Virus record (IMG/VR): IMGVR_UViG_3300042507_004311
Span: 1 to 64,000 of that record
From: a virus
Strand: one strand, 5' to 3'
Length of the DNA stretch: 64,000 bases
Below the pieces are notes generated by a model. It was not told the origin of the DNA, ran no database searches, and saw only the letters and a list, made by a program, of their open reading frames with translations. Both the position numbers and the translations under genes were made by a program. This document shows, piece by piece, positions 1-7,470 of the stretch (positions within the stretch are counted from its first letter, which is position 1; each line of letters starts with the position of its first letter).

Positions 1-554
1 ATTGCTTTAGATATACATCATCACAGTTTGATCTATGCACAAAAGAAACTTATGATCAATTGATACAGTGTTTCAAGATAGACCAGATGGAGGGGTTTTT
101 GAACTTTGAAACTTTGCAAGCTATGAAAGAAGAGTTTCATGATCCATATACTTTTAACTTTGATGCTCGCATTAAAAGTACAAAGCAAGCAAAGAACAAT
201 GATTTCAATAGGCAAATGTACGGTGACAAAACAAATCAAAAGTATAAAGAACACATAAGCAAAGAGTATGAAAATTATCCTAGAAACACGCTATATTTTG
301 ACTGTGAACGAGGGCAACACCCAACACAGAAGCCCGTTGCGTTGTTTGAATATTTAATAAGAACCTACAGCAATGAAAATGAAGTAATCTTAGATAATTG
401 TTCAGGGAGCGGGACAACAGCGATTGCGTGTTTAAACAGTAATAGGCAATATATTTGCATAGAACGGGATGAAACCTATTACAAGCGATCACTTGAGAGA
501 ATAGCGAACCATGAACCCCTTTTACATTTAGCGAGTAGTAACAATGAAAATTGA
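1..554 (+). CDS. DNA methyltransferase, C-terminal part (cut by window start)
   Basis: This is the end of a DNA N6-adenine/N4-cytosine methyltransferase. The frame is open from base 3 with no stop, so the gene begins before the window; the TTG at 60 is not a credible start. It shows HPTQKPVALFEYLI, then DNCSGSGTT (AdoMet-binding motif I), then ICIERDETY. Motif I lying C-terminal is the beta-type order, with the catalytic DPPY-like motif expected in the missing N-terminal part. The same C-terminal block is nearly identical in the genes at 51711 and 52469. The final 158 bases of the window encode the N-terminal part of the same family, so the two may be one gene across a circular junction (inference). 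Its 3' end overlaps the next start by 11 bases. Confidence 0.85.
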   Translation, partial: CFRYTSSQFDLCTKETYDQLIQCFKIDQMEGFLNFETLQAMKEEFHDPYTFNFDARIKSTKQAKNNDFNRQMYGDKTNQKYKEHISKEYENYPRNTLYFDCERGQHPTQKPVALFEYLIRTYSNENEVILDNCSGSGTTAIACLNSNRQYICIERDETYYKRSLERIANHEPLLHLASSNNEN

Positions 555-798
555 CCGCTTGGAGTTCATAGAACAAAGAATAGAGGCGTCGGAACCATTG
601 ACACCCTTAGAGATCATAGAACTATATTCTAAACCATTCACATCAACAAAGCCCCTTTCACCATTGCCAGATGAAGCGGTGAAAATGTATCATGCGGGGG
701 CGTCGTATTCAGAGATCGCCCGTTTCTTGGGGTTGCATGCAAGTTCTGTACGGGGGCGCTTCATTTCCCATGGCATAGCACCAAATAAACGCAAATAA
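544..798 (+). CDS. small helix-turn-helix protein
   Basis: An 84-residue protein whose second half (about residues 44-77, from DEAVKMYHAGASYSEIARFL to RGRFISHGI) has the pattern of a homeodomain-like or resolvase-type helix-turn-helix. It probably binds DNA. The ATG overlaps the end of the upstream methyltransferase by 11 bases, so translation is likely coupled. It could regulate the head operon that follows or act in packaging; neither role can be shown from sequence. Confidence 0.7.
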   Translation: MKIDRLEFIEQRIEASEPLTPLEIIELYSKPFTSTKPLSPLPDEAVKMYHAGASYSEIARFLGLHASSVRGRFISHGIAPNKRK

Positions 799-834
799 AA
801 CTTGCTTAATTGGTTTAAAGTGTTACATTGCTAC

Positions 835-967
835 TTGATACATGTCTCTTTTTGTGAGAGTTGAACGAACGAGACCCATGTAATGCGTAGCACCTTTTAG
901 GCATGTATCAAACTAGTATCAAAGCGCTTGTTTTGTTTTCTGCTTTAGTTTCAAGTGCTTTGATACT
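835..967. promoter_or_regulatory. two large hairpins in the 244-base gap before the portal gene
   Basis: The gap at 799-1042 holds two inverted repeats. The first pairs TTGATACATG (835-844) with CATGTATCAA (902-911). Within it CATGTCTC (841-848) can instead pair with GAGAcccATG (871-880), so the two folds compete. The second is a 16-base stem, 915-930 with 952-967, with one G-T wobble and a 21-base loop. A TATACT-like -10 follows near 1014, with AAAGGAG ahead of the portal start. The region could be a structured leader, a terminator plus promoter, or a packaging site. No tRNA fold fits. Confidence 0.45.
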
Positions 968-1042
968 TTCTATCTTTATCTTTGTTTCTCAATGTGAAAT
1001 CGTTTAATTTGTTATACTAGAAACAAAAGATAAAGGAGTATC

Positions 1043-2635
1043 ATGACAAAACTTAAATCAACGATTCACCAATTGGCGGAGCTTGCCGATATCTCAGAAG
1101 AATTGTTACAAAAAGCCCTAAAAACAGCGGAGGCAGGGGGCAATGTTGAACCTTCTGCATATGATCTTGACCCATCAAACTATTCCGCTTATACAAGTTC
1201 AGATAGTTACCGAGGTTCAGAGCATGAGGGGACAAGTCAACTTGATTACGATATTATGACTTATATGTCACGCGTCCCAGTGGTTTCATCGATCATTCAA
1301 ACTAGAATCAATCAAATCGCTGAGTTTTGTATCCCCCAAGAGGATCAATTCAAGGCGGGTTATGTAATCCGATTAAGAGATAAGACAAGAGAACCAACAG
1401 ACGAAGAGCGCAAAGAAATACAGACGCTTAGCGCATGGTTAGAAACTTGTGGGGAAGGTTACAAGTTTGGCGGGGCATGGGATTTTGAGAGCTTTGTAAG
1501 AATGATCGTAAGAGATAGTTTAATCTATGATCAAGCATGCTTTGAAATCATTAAAAATAGGGGCGGGGCAATCATTGGCTTCATCCCCGTAGATGCAACG
1601 ACCATTAGACGGGCAAGTGTTACCGAGGAAGAAAAAAATAGTGGTCATCGTGATTGGGTTGATAGTGCCTTTATTCAAGTGATCAATGGTAAGCGTGTAG
1701 CGACTTTTGACAGTGATAAATTAGCTTTTTGTATTCGTAGGCCTAGAACATCCATTGTTTCACGTGGTTATGGTTTCCCAGAACTTGAAGAATTGGTTAA
1801 AGTAGTAACGCACTTAGTCAACGCTGAAACCTATAACGCCTCTAATTTTACAAATGGGATACATGCCAATAGTATCTTAGCGATCAAGAGCAAGATGAAC
1901 CCTCAACTATTTAGAGCGTTTAAGCGTGAGTTCTATGCTAATCTTTCAGGCCCCGCCCAAGCAAAGAGAACGCCTATTATCCAACTTGACCCAGAAAGCC
2001 AAGAAGAGATTGAAAGCGTGAACTTGGGGGCAACAGCTGAAGAGATGGGCTACAAAGATTGGCTAGGATACTTAACAAAAGTAGCGTGTTCAGTGTATCA
2101 AATTGACCCTGCAGAATTGGGCTTTGTGTTTGGTACAGAAGGGCAAACAGGAGCATTAACCCAACAAGGACCCGGCGCACGAATACAAGCATCAAAAGAT
2201 AAAGGGCTTTACCCACTACTAAGAAGCGTTCAGAATTGGATTAATAGGCATATCATTCACCAAATCAATGAGAAATATGAACTTAGATTTATGGGGTTGG
2301 ATGCAGACACAGAAAAAGACGCCTTAGCTTCCGATATTCAGAGGGTTTCCAATTACATGACAATCAACGAAATCCGAGCAAAACACAGCTTAGAAAAGAT
2401 TGAAGGGGGTGATGTCATCTTGAACCAAGCATACATCACCGCCTTGGGCATGAGTCAACAACAAGCACAAGAACAACAAGCCCCCCAAGATCAAGAAGAG
2501 GATGATTATGACCAAGAAGAAGGGCAAGAAGAAGGCGGTGAAACACAGGATCAAGAAGAACCCACGCAAGAGGATAACAAGGAAGAGGCGGTAACTAAAT
2601 CACTAAATAAAAATAAATTCACAGTAGAAATTTAG
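1043..2635 (+). CDS. portal protein
   Basis: A 530-residue protein, the usual size for a phage portal, which forms the dodecameric ring at the capsid vertex for DNA entry and tail joining. Supporting features are an N-terminal segment with VPVVSSIIQTRINQIAEFC, the GFIPVDATTIRRA stretch typical of portal wing/stem regions, and an acidic Q/E-rich tail (about residues 470-520). It is followed by MuF-like, protease and capsid genes, the normal head order. The start has a good ribosome site (AAAGGAG). Its last codons lie in a 40-bp direct repeat that recurs after the next gene. Confidence 0.85.
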   Translation: MTKLKSTIHQLAELADISEELLQKALKTAEAGGNVEPSAYDLDPSNYSAYTSSDSYRGSEHEGTSQLDYDIMTYMSRVPVVSSIIQTRINQIAEFCIPQEDQFKAGYVIRLRDKTREPTDEERKEIQTLSAWLETCGEGYKFGGAWDFESFVRMIVRDSLIYDQACFEIIKNRGGAIIGFIPVDATTIRRASVTEEEKNSGHRDWVDSAFIQVINGKRVATFDSDKLAFCIRRPRTSIVSRGYGFPELEELVKVVTHLVNAETYNASNFTNGIHANSILAIKSKMNPQLFRAFKREFYANLSGPAQAKRTPIIQLDPESQEEIESVNLGATAEEMGYKDWLGYLTKVACSVYQIDPAELGFVFGTEGQTGALTQQGPGARIQASKDKGLYPLLRSVQNWINRHIIHQINEKYELRFMGLDADTEKDALASDIQRVSNYMTINEIRAKHSLEKIEGGDVILNQAYITALGMSQQQAQEQQAPQDQEEDDYDQEEGQEEGGETQDQEEPTQEDNKEEAVTKSLNKNKFTVEI

Positions 2636-2644
2636 TTTATTATA
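2605..2644. repeat. 40-bp direct repeat, copy 1
   Basis: An exact 40-base match to 3546-3585. It spans the last codons of the portal gene, its stop and the start of the intergenic region, including a TATA-rich stretch. With copy 2 it flanks the gene at 2691-3527. Confidence 0.95.
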
Positions 2645-2690
2645 TAATCTAATAAAGACACATAGAAACTTAGTACAAAGGATTAAAATT

Positions 2691-3527
2691 ATGATGCGCT
2701 TTACAGAAATTGCCGATGATCTTATTAAGGCGATTGGCCATAAATACATTCGTAGAATACCAAAGGGTGTTACGAAAACTGGGGGAACAAAATACGTATA
2801 TGTTTACGCAGGTAAGGAAGGGCGTAACACTACACAAGACGGGCATAACGACATCAAACAAAAGGTCAAAGAACAAGAATCCGCAGATATTATGCACACC
2901 ACGGTTTCCGATAAAACAAAAACTAGGCGACCGAACAAAAAACAAGCTCCCTCAATTCCATTTACTACTGCTATGGCAAACTTAGAACGTGTTCGGCAAT
3001 TACAACAAACACCACCTGAGTCATTTGATGATAAATTTAAACGATTAGTAGCAAATCCCAAGCAATTATCTAGGCGTGTTACTGATATGAAAGAGTTACC
3101 TGTATATTTATATGCACAGCATGCCGATCACGTTATTGATAAATATTTATCTGATCCTAAATTGGGGACTAAATACAACGATATTCCTAATGTGCGTGAT
3201 ATGCTAAAAGAACAGATACGGGCTAAACAGGGATCAAGTATTTTAGGCGAAAAAGATTTTAAACAACTAAAAAACACAGTGGAATTTATTGCATTAAGAA
3301 ACGAGGAGATATCTTTTACTTCACCTCTATTTTCTTTTTTGCTAGAACCTTCGGCACTCAATAATCTATTTGATAGGCACGCACTTGACGAAGCACGAGC
3401 TTTTTCCGAAAATAGTTCTTCTTACACCAACAAAAAACAAGCTCCCTCAATTCCATTTACTACTGCTATGGCAAACTTAGACCGCGTTCGGCAATTACAA
3501 CAACGCCCCGCAAAAAAAGAAGGCTAG
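2691..3527 (+). CDS. cargo-like protein with shared N-terminal domain (paralog 1)
   Basis: A 278-residue protein of unknown function. Its first about 45 residues (KYIRRIPKGVTKTGGTKY, VYAGKEG) match the N-termini of the proteins at 7008 and 8905, so the three share a module joined to unrelated C-terminal parts. A 25-residue segment (from NKKQAPSIPF to RVRQLQQ) occurs twice, at about residues 82-106 and 247-271. The gene is bracketed by exact 40-bp direct repeats, suggesting gain by duplication or recombination. By position among head genes it may be a minor capsid or injected protein; this is inference. Confidence 0.6.
   Translation: MMRFTEIADDLIKAIGHKYIRRIPKGVTKTGGTKYVYVYAGKEGRNTTQDGHNDIKQKVKEQESADIMHTTVSDKTKTRRPNKKQAPSIPFTTAMANLERVRQLQQTPPESFDDKFKRLVANPKQLSRRVTDMKELPVYLYAQHADHVIDKYLSDPKLGTKYNDIPNVRDMLKEQIRAKQGSSILGEKDFKQLKNTVEFIALRNEEISFTSPLFSFLLEPSALNNLFDRHALDEARAFSENSSSYTNKKQAPSIPFTTAMANLDRVRQLQQRPAKKEG
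2934..3009. repeat. 76-bp intragenic repeat, copy 1
   Basis: Copy 1 of a 76-base repeat within the cargo-like gene. Copy 2 differs at two bases in the part I compared. Both are in frame and encode a 25-residue segment. Confidence 0.9.
3429..3504. repeat. 76-bp intragenic repeat, copy 2
   Basis: Copy 2 of the repeat at 2934-3009, placed at the extreme 3' end of the same gene. The encoded segment changes only E to D. Confidence 0.9.
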
Positions 3528-3545
3528 TAGTATATACAAAGACAA

Positions 3546-3585
3546 AAATAAAAATAAATTCACAGTAGAAATTTAGTTTATTATA
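3546..3585. repeat. 40-bp direct repeat, copy 2
   Basis: Exact second copy of 2605-2644, now wholly intergenic. It carries a relic of the portal 3' end and leads into the gene at 3622. Recombination between the copies would delete the gene at 2691. Confidence 0.95.
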
Positions 3586-3621
3586 CAATGATCCTTGATA
3601 CTAGAAACAAGGATAGGAAAC

Positions 3622-4419
3622 ATGTTTAGATTTAGTCCCTTGATTAAAAGTTTATTCCCGTTAGATTTGCATGCACATGCACGATTTGACGAGTTAAAAA
3701 TGATCATTGCAGATAAGCCAACAGAATACACAGAGAAGCAAGTATACGATATTGTCAAAGATTGCATACTTAACGAATTTTCTTTTTATATGGATTACTT
3801 GGAAGATCAAATTACTTTTTACTCTGAAATGGATTCCCCGGGTTATTTGGCATATGTGAAACTATTAAAAGAGAAAATACTTGACCCCGAATTTATGGGC
3901 ATGGTTGCCAATGAAATCTATGAGGATGTAAATCTAAACAACTTTGATTTAGATTTGCCTACTAGCTTTGATGACAAAGAGATCACAGCATGGGCAAGAA
4001 ACTTTTTAAAACAATGGTTGACCGCTTCAGGGATACAAGTCCTTAAATCTCAAAAGTTTCAAAAGTCAATGAGTTTCAATGTACCCCAAGCGGTGAGAGA
4101 GCAGGCTAAAAGAGGCTTAGAACTTCGTAGGGAAAACAAGCGGGGCGGGCTGAGTAACGAGCAAGCAAGCAATTTAGGCATAGGTTCAGGCGTGCAAAGA
4201 GCGGTGAACCTAAGTGAAGGCAAAGTATCACTAAAGACATTGAAACGCATGAAGTCATTTTTTGCCCGTCATAGAGTATACAAAGAAAAGGGATATCACA
4301 AAGACAAGACTAGTGCGTCCTATATCTCTTGGCTTCTTTGGGGCGGTGATGCGGGTGATGCGTGGGCAACTAGAACCCTTGAGCAACTAGAAAAGAAAGA
4401 GAACCATAATGAAAATTAA
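3622..4419 (+). CDS. phage head-region protein with RGG/GGDAG conserved domain
   Basis: A 265-residue protein. The chosen ATG at 3622 follows an AAGGATAGGAAAC ribosome site; the open frame extends to a TTG at 3595. Residues about 155-260 carry AKRGLELRRENKRGG, then KRMKSFFARHRVYKEKG, then SYISWLLWGGDAGDAWA. This pattern is a domain of unknown function common in phage head regions, often next to or fused with prohead proteases. The N-terminal 150 residues are acidic and unrecognised. It is probably a structural or maturation accessory protein. Its end overlaps the next start by 11 bases. Confidence 0.7.
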   Translation: MFRFSPLIKSLFPLDLHAHARFDELKMIIADKPTEYTEKQVYDIVKDCILNEFSFYMDYLEDQITFYSEMDSPGYLAYVKLLKEKILDPEFMGMVANEIYEDVNLNNFDLDLPTSFDDKEITAWARNFLKQWLTASGIQVLKSQKFQKSMSFNVPQAVREQAKRGLELRRENKRGGLSNEQASNLGIGSGVQRAVNLSEGKVSLKTLKRMKSFFARHRVYKEKGYHKDKTSASYISWLLWGGDAGDAWATRTLEQLEKKENHNEN

Positions 4420-4651
4420 ATTAGAACTAAGCGATGAAGAACTTAGTAAATTTAATCAAGTGACTTTAGAAAATCATATCATTGCACATGCTGATAAGAT
4501 TGCAAAGTCCGTATTTAAAGACACTTTAAGCAAAGGTTTGAGAGGTGGAGAGATTCAATTGATTGATGATCTAAGCGCCAAGATGGTTGATCTCTATGAG
4601 CAAAGATTAAAAGTACTTAGTACAAATATCATTAAGGAGTCCACAAAATGA
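4409..4651 (+). CDS. small hypothetical protein
   Basis: An 80-residue, charged, probably all-helical protein with no motif I recognise. Its start overlaps the preceding gene by 11 bases and its stop overlaps the next start by 4 bases, so all three genes are probably translated in one coupled unit. Confidence 0.65.
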   Translation: MKIKLELSDEELSKFNQVTLENHIIAHADKIAKSVFKDTLSKGLRGGEIQLIDDLSAKMVDLYEQRLKVLSTNIIKESTK

Positions 4652-4890
4652 GAACCCATTTACTAGAAAACAAATCAACACTATTCAAGGCCGTAGAAAA
4701 CAATGAACATGACATTGATATCTATGTAGATGATGAACTTTGTTACACAGTGCTACTTGGTACAAAGCAACTTGTAAAACATGGCTTTCAAGGCCTGTTT
4801 AAATTTGATCTTGTAAAAGAGCAGCAACTAAGAATCGTTGATCTATTAGAAGAAGAAATTAACTTATGGCAAAGTGATACAGAAGATTAA
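4648..4890 (+). CDS. small hypothetical protein
   Basis: An 80-residue acidic protein of unknown function, starting MRTHLLENKS. It is coupled to the upstream gene by an ATGA overlap, with an AAGGAG ribosome site inside that gene. It is the last gene before a new promoter at 4935. Confidence 0.65.
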   Translation: MRTHLLENKSTLFKAVENNEHDIDIYVDDELCYTVLLGTKQLVKHGFQGLFKFDLVKEQQLRIVDLLEEEINLWQSDTED

Positions 4891-4934
4891 AATAGTCACC
4901 TATAAAAATATTTAAAAATAATTTGTAAAATCTC

Positions 4935-4979
4935 TTGACAAAGTGAAAAACATAAGCTATTCATAAAAGCACCTTAACC
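4935..4979 (+). promoter_or_regulatory. sigma70-like promoter with CACCTTAACC box
   Basis: TTGACA (4935-4940), a 17-base spacer and TATTCA (4958-4963). The box CACCTTAACC (4970-4979) falls where the transcript should start. The promoter is nearly the same as the reverse-strand one at 58190-58218, including flanking bases (CTCTTGACAAAGTGAAAA). It drives the single gene at 5002. Confidence 0.8.
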
Positions 4980-5001
4980 AACCAACAAAGGAAAAGCAAA
5001 A

Positions 5002-5361
5002 ATGAACGCTTTATTTCAAAAAATCAAAGATACTTTCACCCAAGCACAAGGCAAGAGAGTAACCACACAAGGCACTTATGTCACAGTTGTATCTGTTGAG
5101 CATGTTAGACACAATGCAGGCAGCGCAAGACTTGTAAATCGTAGATGGTCGGATGACATGGCACATGATGAACTTATTGTAACCTTTAGATCAAAGAATG
5201 GGACTACTCAATTGATCCTTACAGCTTTTGATCATGATACTGATGATGTACGATACGCACATTTACAAAACAACATTGTTTGCTTCTTTGGTAAGATCGT
5301 AGATGAAGATGATATTGATGTCAAAGGTTGGAGCGTGGAGCATGTAGCCATCACAGAATAA
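5002..5361 (+). CDS. monocistronic hypothetical protein
   Basis: A 119-residue, probably beta-rich protein of unknown function, starting MNALFQKIKDTF. Its ribosome site is AAAGGAAAAG. It has its own strong promoter and its own terminator inside the head cluster, so it is a self-contained unit expressed separately from structural genes. The promoter belongs to the group that also drives polymerase and primase genes, so early expression is likely. A takeover or anti-defence role is possible but unsupported by any motif. Confidence 0.75.
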   Translation: MNALFQKIKDTFTQAQGKRVTTQGTYVTVVSVEHVRHNAGSARLVNRRWSDDMAHDELIVTFRSKNGTTQLILTAFDHDTDDVRYAHLQNNIVCFFGKIVDEDDIDVKGWSVEHVAITE

Positions 5362-5400
5362 ACAAGTCCACCAGAAACCAAGCGCACACACAACCAATCA

Positions 5401-5426
5401 AAAAGGGGCTTAATTGCCCCTTTTTT
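5401..5426 (+). terminator. rho-independent terminator
   Basis: The stem AAAAGGGGC / GCCCCTTTT has a short TTAATT loop and runs into six Ts. It closes the transcription unit of the gene at 5002. Confidence 0.9.
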
Positions 5427-5498
5427 CATTTATACTCTCTAAATCGTGTAATATGTGCATAATATAGCTTAGAAAATATGCACAAAGAGAGTATGATT

Positions 5499-6950
5499 AT
5501 GCATAAAGACGAATTAATCAAGAACGCAAGTGAACAGGTAAGAGAGCAGCACGATGTTTTTTTAGTTCAATTGCTTGGCGTGGAAAATAGCGGCCTAGAT
5601 GCCCAAAGAATTAAAGATTTATATGATCGTGGTTTGATTGATTTACAAGATCAAGGTTTACAGATTGGGGGCATTGACCCGTTCACATTCCTACAAGTTG
5701 CGGGGAGAATATTTGATAGCGTGGATCATGATACTAAAGCAAACATGCGAACATGGTCGATCAATGAATGGAGAACCCCCGTAAAAAAAGAACTTGAACG
5801 CATGGTAGGCAAGTCCGCCCCTGTTGGTATGTCACAAATGCCCACGCCCCCAATCAACCAAGTAACAGACTTAAGCCCGCCCCAAAAGATACCCGCTTGG
5901 ATGTCCCCCGCTGAAAAGGGTGCTTATGTGTCCGCTATCACAAGGGCGGGATCATACGCAAGAGGACTAGGCAACAAACTAGACGAGGACTTATCAAAAG
6001 TAATCGCTGAAGGGTGGCAAGGTGAACAGATTAGTGAGGAGGTTAACCCCGCCCAAAGAAATTATATGCTTGAAACAATTCGCAATGAAACAGCGAATGA
6101 GTTCATAGGTTCAAGAGATGCTAAAGTCTTAGCTTCTAGGCTTGCAGATATAACCAAGTACTATTCTCACAATTGGGAAAGAATCGCACAAACTGAGTTA
6201 CAAGCAAGTCACAATGAAGGGAGGTTCATTGATGCCATGCAAAACGATGATCTAGTGGCAAGAGTACCAGACTCAAACGCATGTGAAACTTGCCTATCTT
6301 TGTTTGTTGGTGGAGATGGCAACTTAATCATCTTTGACCCGTCAGAACTTGCACAAAATGGTACGAATGTAGGCAAAGCAAAGGGAGAACATAAAGCGAC
6401 CCTTTTCCCTGTTCATCCTAATTGTCGATGTGATACGATCCCAGTGCCTAAAGGTTTCTATGCAACAAGGGACGGACGAATAAGAAAGATCAGGGTTGAG
6501 GATGTTACTAAAGCGATCAAGGTACCTAGTAAATACCTAGCGGGGTTATCTGAGAGTGATAAGCAAGCACGCAAACAAGAGATTAGGCAAAGAGTAAAGG
6601 GCGGGGAAGAGAAAAGAACCTATGCCCCTATGAAAGGCGATGACGACGCCAAGACAAAGCCATCAAAGTACACAAGAACACAGCTAGCAAGCAAAGTAAG
6701 AGAGCAAACTAAGACCAATACAACAGAGGAGTTTATTAGCGTTGCTTCTAAGGTTTCAGGCGTTCCAAGATCAATTATTGCAGAAGTTCACAAGCGAGGG
6801 GCGGAGGCGTGGAGCATTGGGCATAGACCGGGGGCGACTCAAATCGCATGGGCAAGGGCAAGAGTTTACTCATTCTTGACTGGTGGGAAAACAAGACAAA
6901 CAGCGGATAAAGACTTGTGGTCAAAATACTTAGAAACTAGGAAATCATAG
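5499..6950 (+). CDS. MuF-like head morphogenesis protein
   Basis: A minor head protein of the Mu gpF / SPP1 gp7 family, which binds the portal and enters the capsid. The conserved core (about residues 215-315) has RIAQTELQASHNEGR, the SNACETC cysteine pair and the closing HPNCRC. The C-terminal region adds WSIGHRPGATQIAWARARVY and FLTGGKTRQTADKDLW, another domain widespread in phages. Starts at 5478 and 5493 are possible; 5499 has the best ribosome spacing (AAAGAGAG, 7 bases). At 483 residues it is longer than a bare MuF core because of the tail domain. Confidence 0.85.
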   Translation: MHKDELIKNASEQVREQHDVFLVQLLGVENSGLDAQRIKDLYDRGLIDLQDQGLQIGGIDPFTFLQVAGRIFDSVDHDTKANMRTWSINEWRTPVKKELERMVGKSAPVGMSQMPTPPINQVTDLSPPQKIPAWMSPAEKGAYVSAITRAGSYARGLGNKLDEDLSKVIAEGWQGEQISEEVNPAQRNYMLETIRNETANEFIGSRDAKVLASRLADITKYYSHNWERIAQTELQASHNEGRFIDAMQNDDLVARVPDSNACETCLSLFVGGDGNLIIFDPSELAQNGTNVGKAKGEHKATLFPVHPNCRCDTIPVPKGFYATRDGRIRKIRVEDVTKAIKVPSKYLAGLSESDKQARKQEIRQRVKGGEEKRTYAPMKGDDDAKTKPSKYTRTQLASKVREQTKTNTTEEFISVASKVSGVPRSIIAEVHKRGAEAWSIGHRPGATQIAWARARVYSFLTGGKTRQTADKDLWSKYLETRKS

Positions 6951-7470
6951 ATAAAAAGTTACGATTGAACATAATAGAAAATATACAAAGAAAAGGATTA
7001 AAAAAAGATGTTTAGATACTCATTACTCTTAGATACCTTGTTTAAGGCATTGACACATAAGTATATTAGACGAGTACCCAAGGGAGTAACCAAGACGGGA
7101 AAAACAAAGTACATGTATTACTATGCGGGGCAAGAGGGGCATGGGCGGGGCATAGCACACGAAGAAGAACTTGTTACAGGTGCATCTTTTGCATTCGGTG
7201 AAGTAGGAAAAACAAGATACCATGCACATATTACAAAAGTAGACGGTGACAAGATCACAGTAAAATATGATGACGGCGCTAAAAAAGGCACTGAGGAAAC
7301 TATGACAAAGAGGCAATTTCAAGCCTTAGTACATGGTGAACACGCAACAGGGATTAAAGAGGCACAAGCAAAATCTGAGAAACAATTAAAAGATTTCCAA
7401 GCGGGCAAAGAAAAGGGCGTAAAGGTCAAACAAAGTACACTTGATAGACTTGCTCAAAGGGTGGCAAATT
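6941..7470. repeat. duplicated segment, copy 1 (leader plus N-terminal domain)
   Basis: This segment is strongly similar to about 8836-9365. The similarity runs from the shared leader (ATCATAGATAAAAAGT, then AATAGAAAATATACAAA, then AAAAGGATTAAAAAA) through about the first 155 codons of both genes. It marks a tandem duplication with later replacement of the 3' parts. Edges are approximate. Confidence 0.85.

Noticed and set aside
835-911. tRNA-like fold ahead of the portal gene
   Set aside because: GTTCGTTCAAC on the reverse strand recalls a T-loop, but no 5-base T stem, anticodon arm or acceptor end could be formed.
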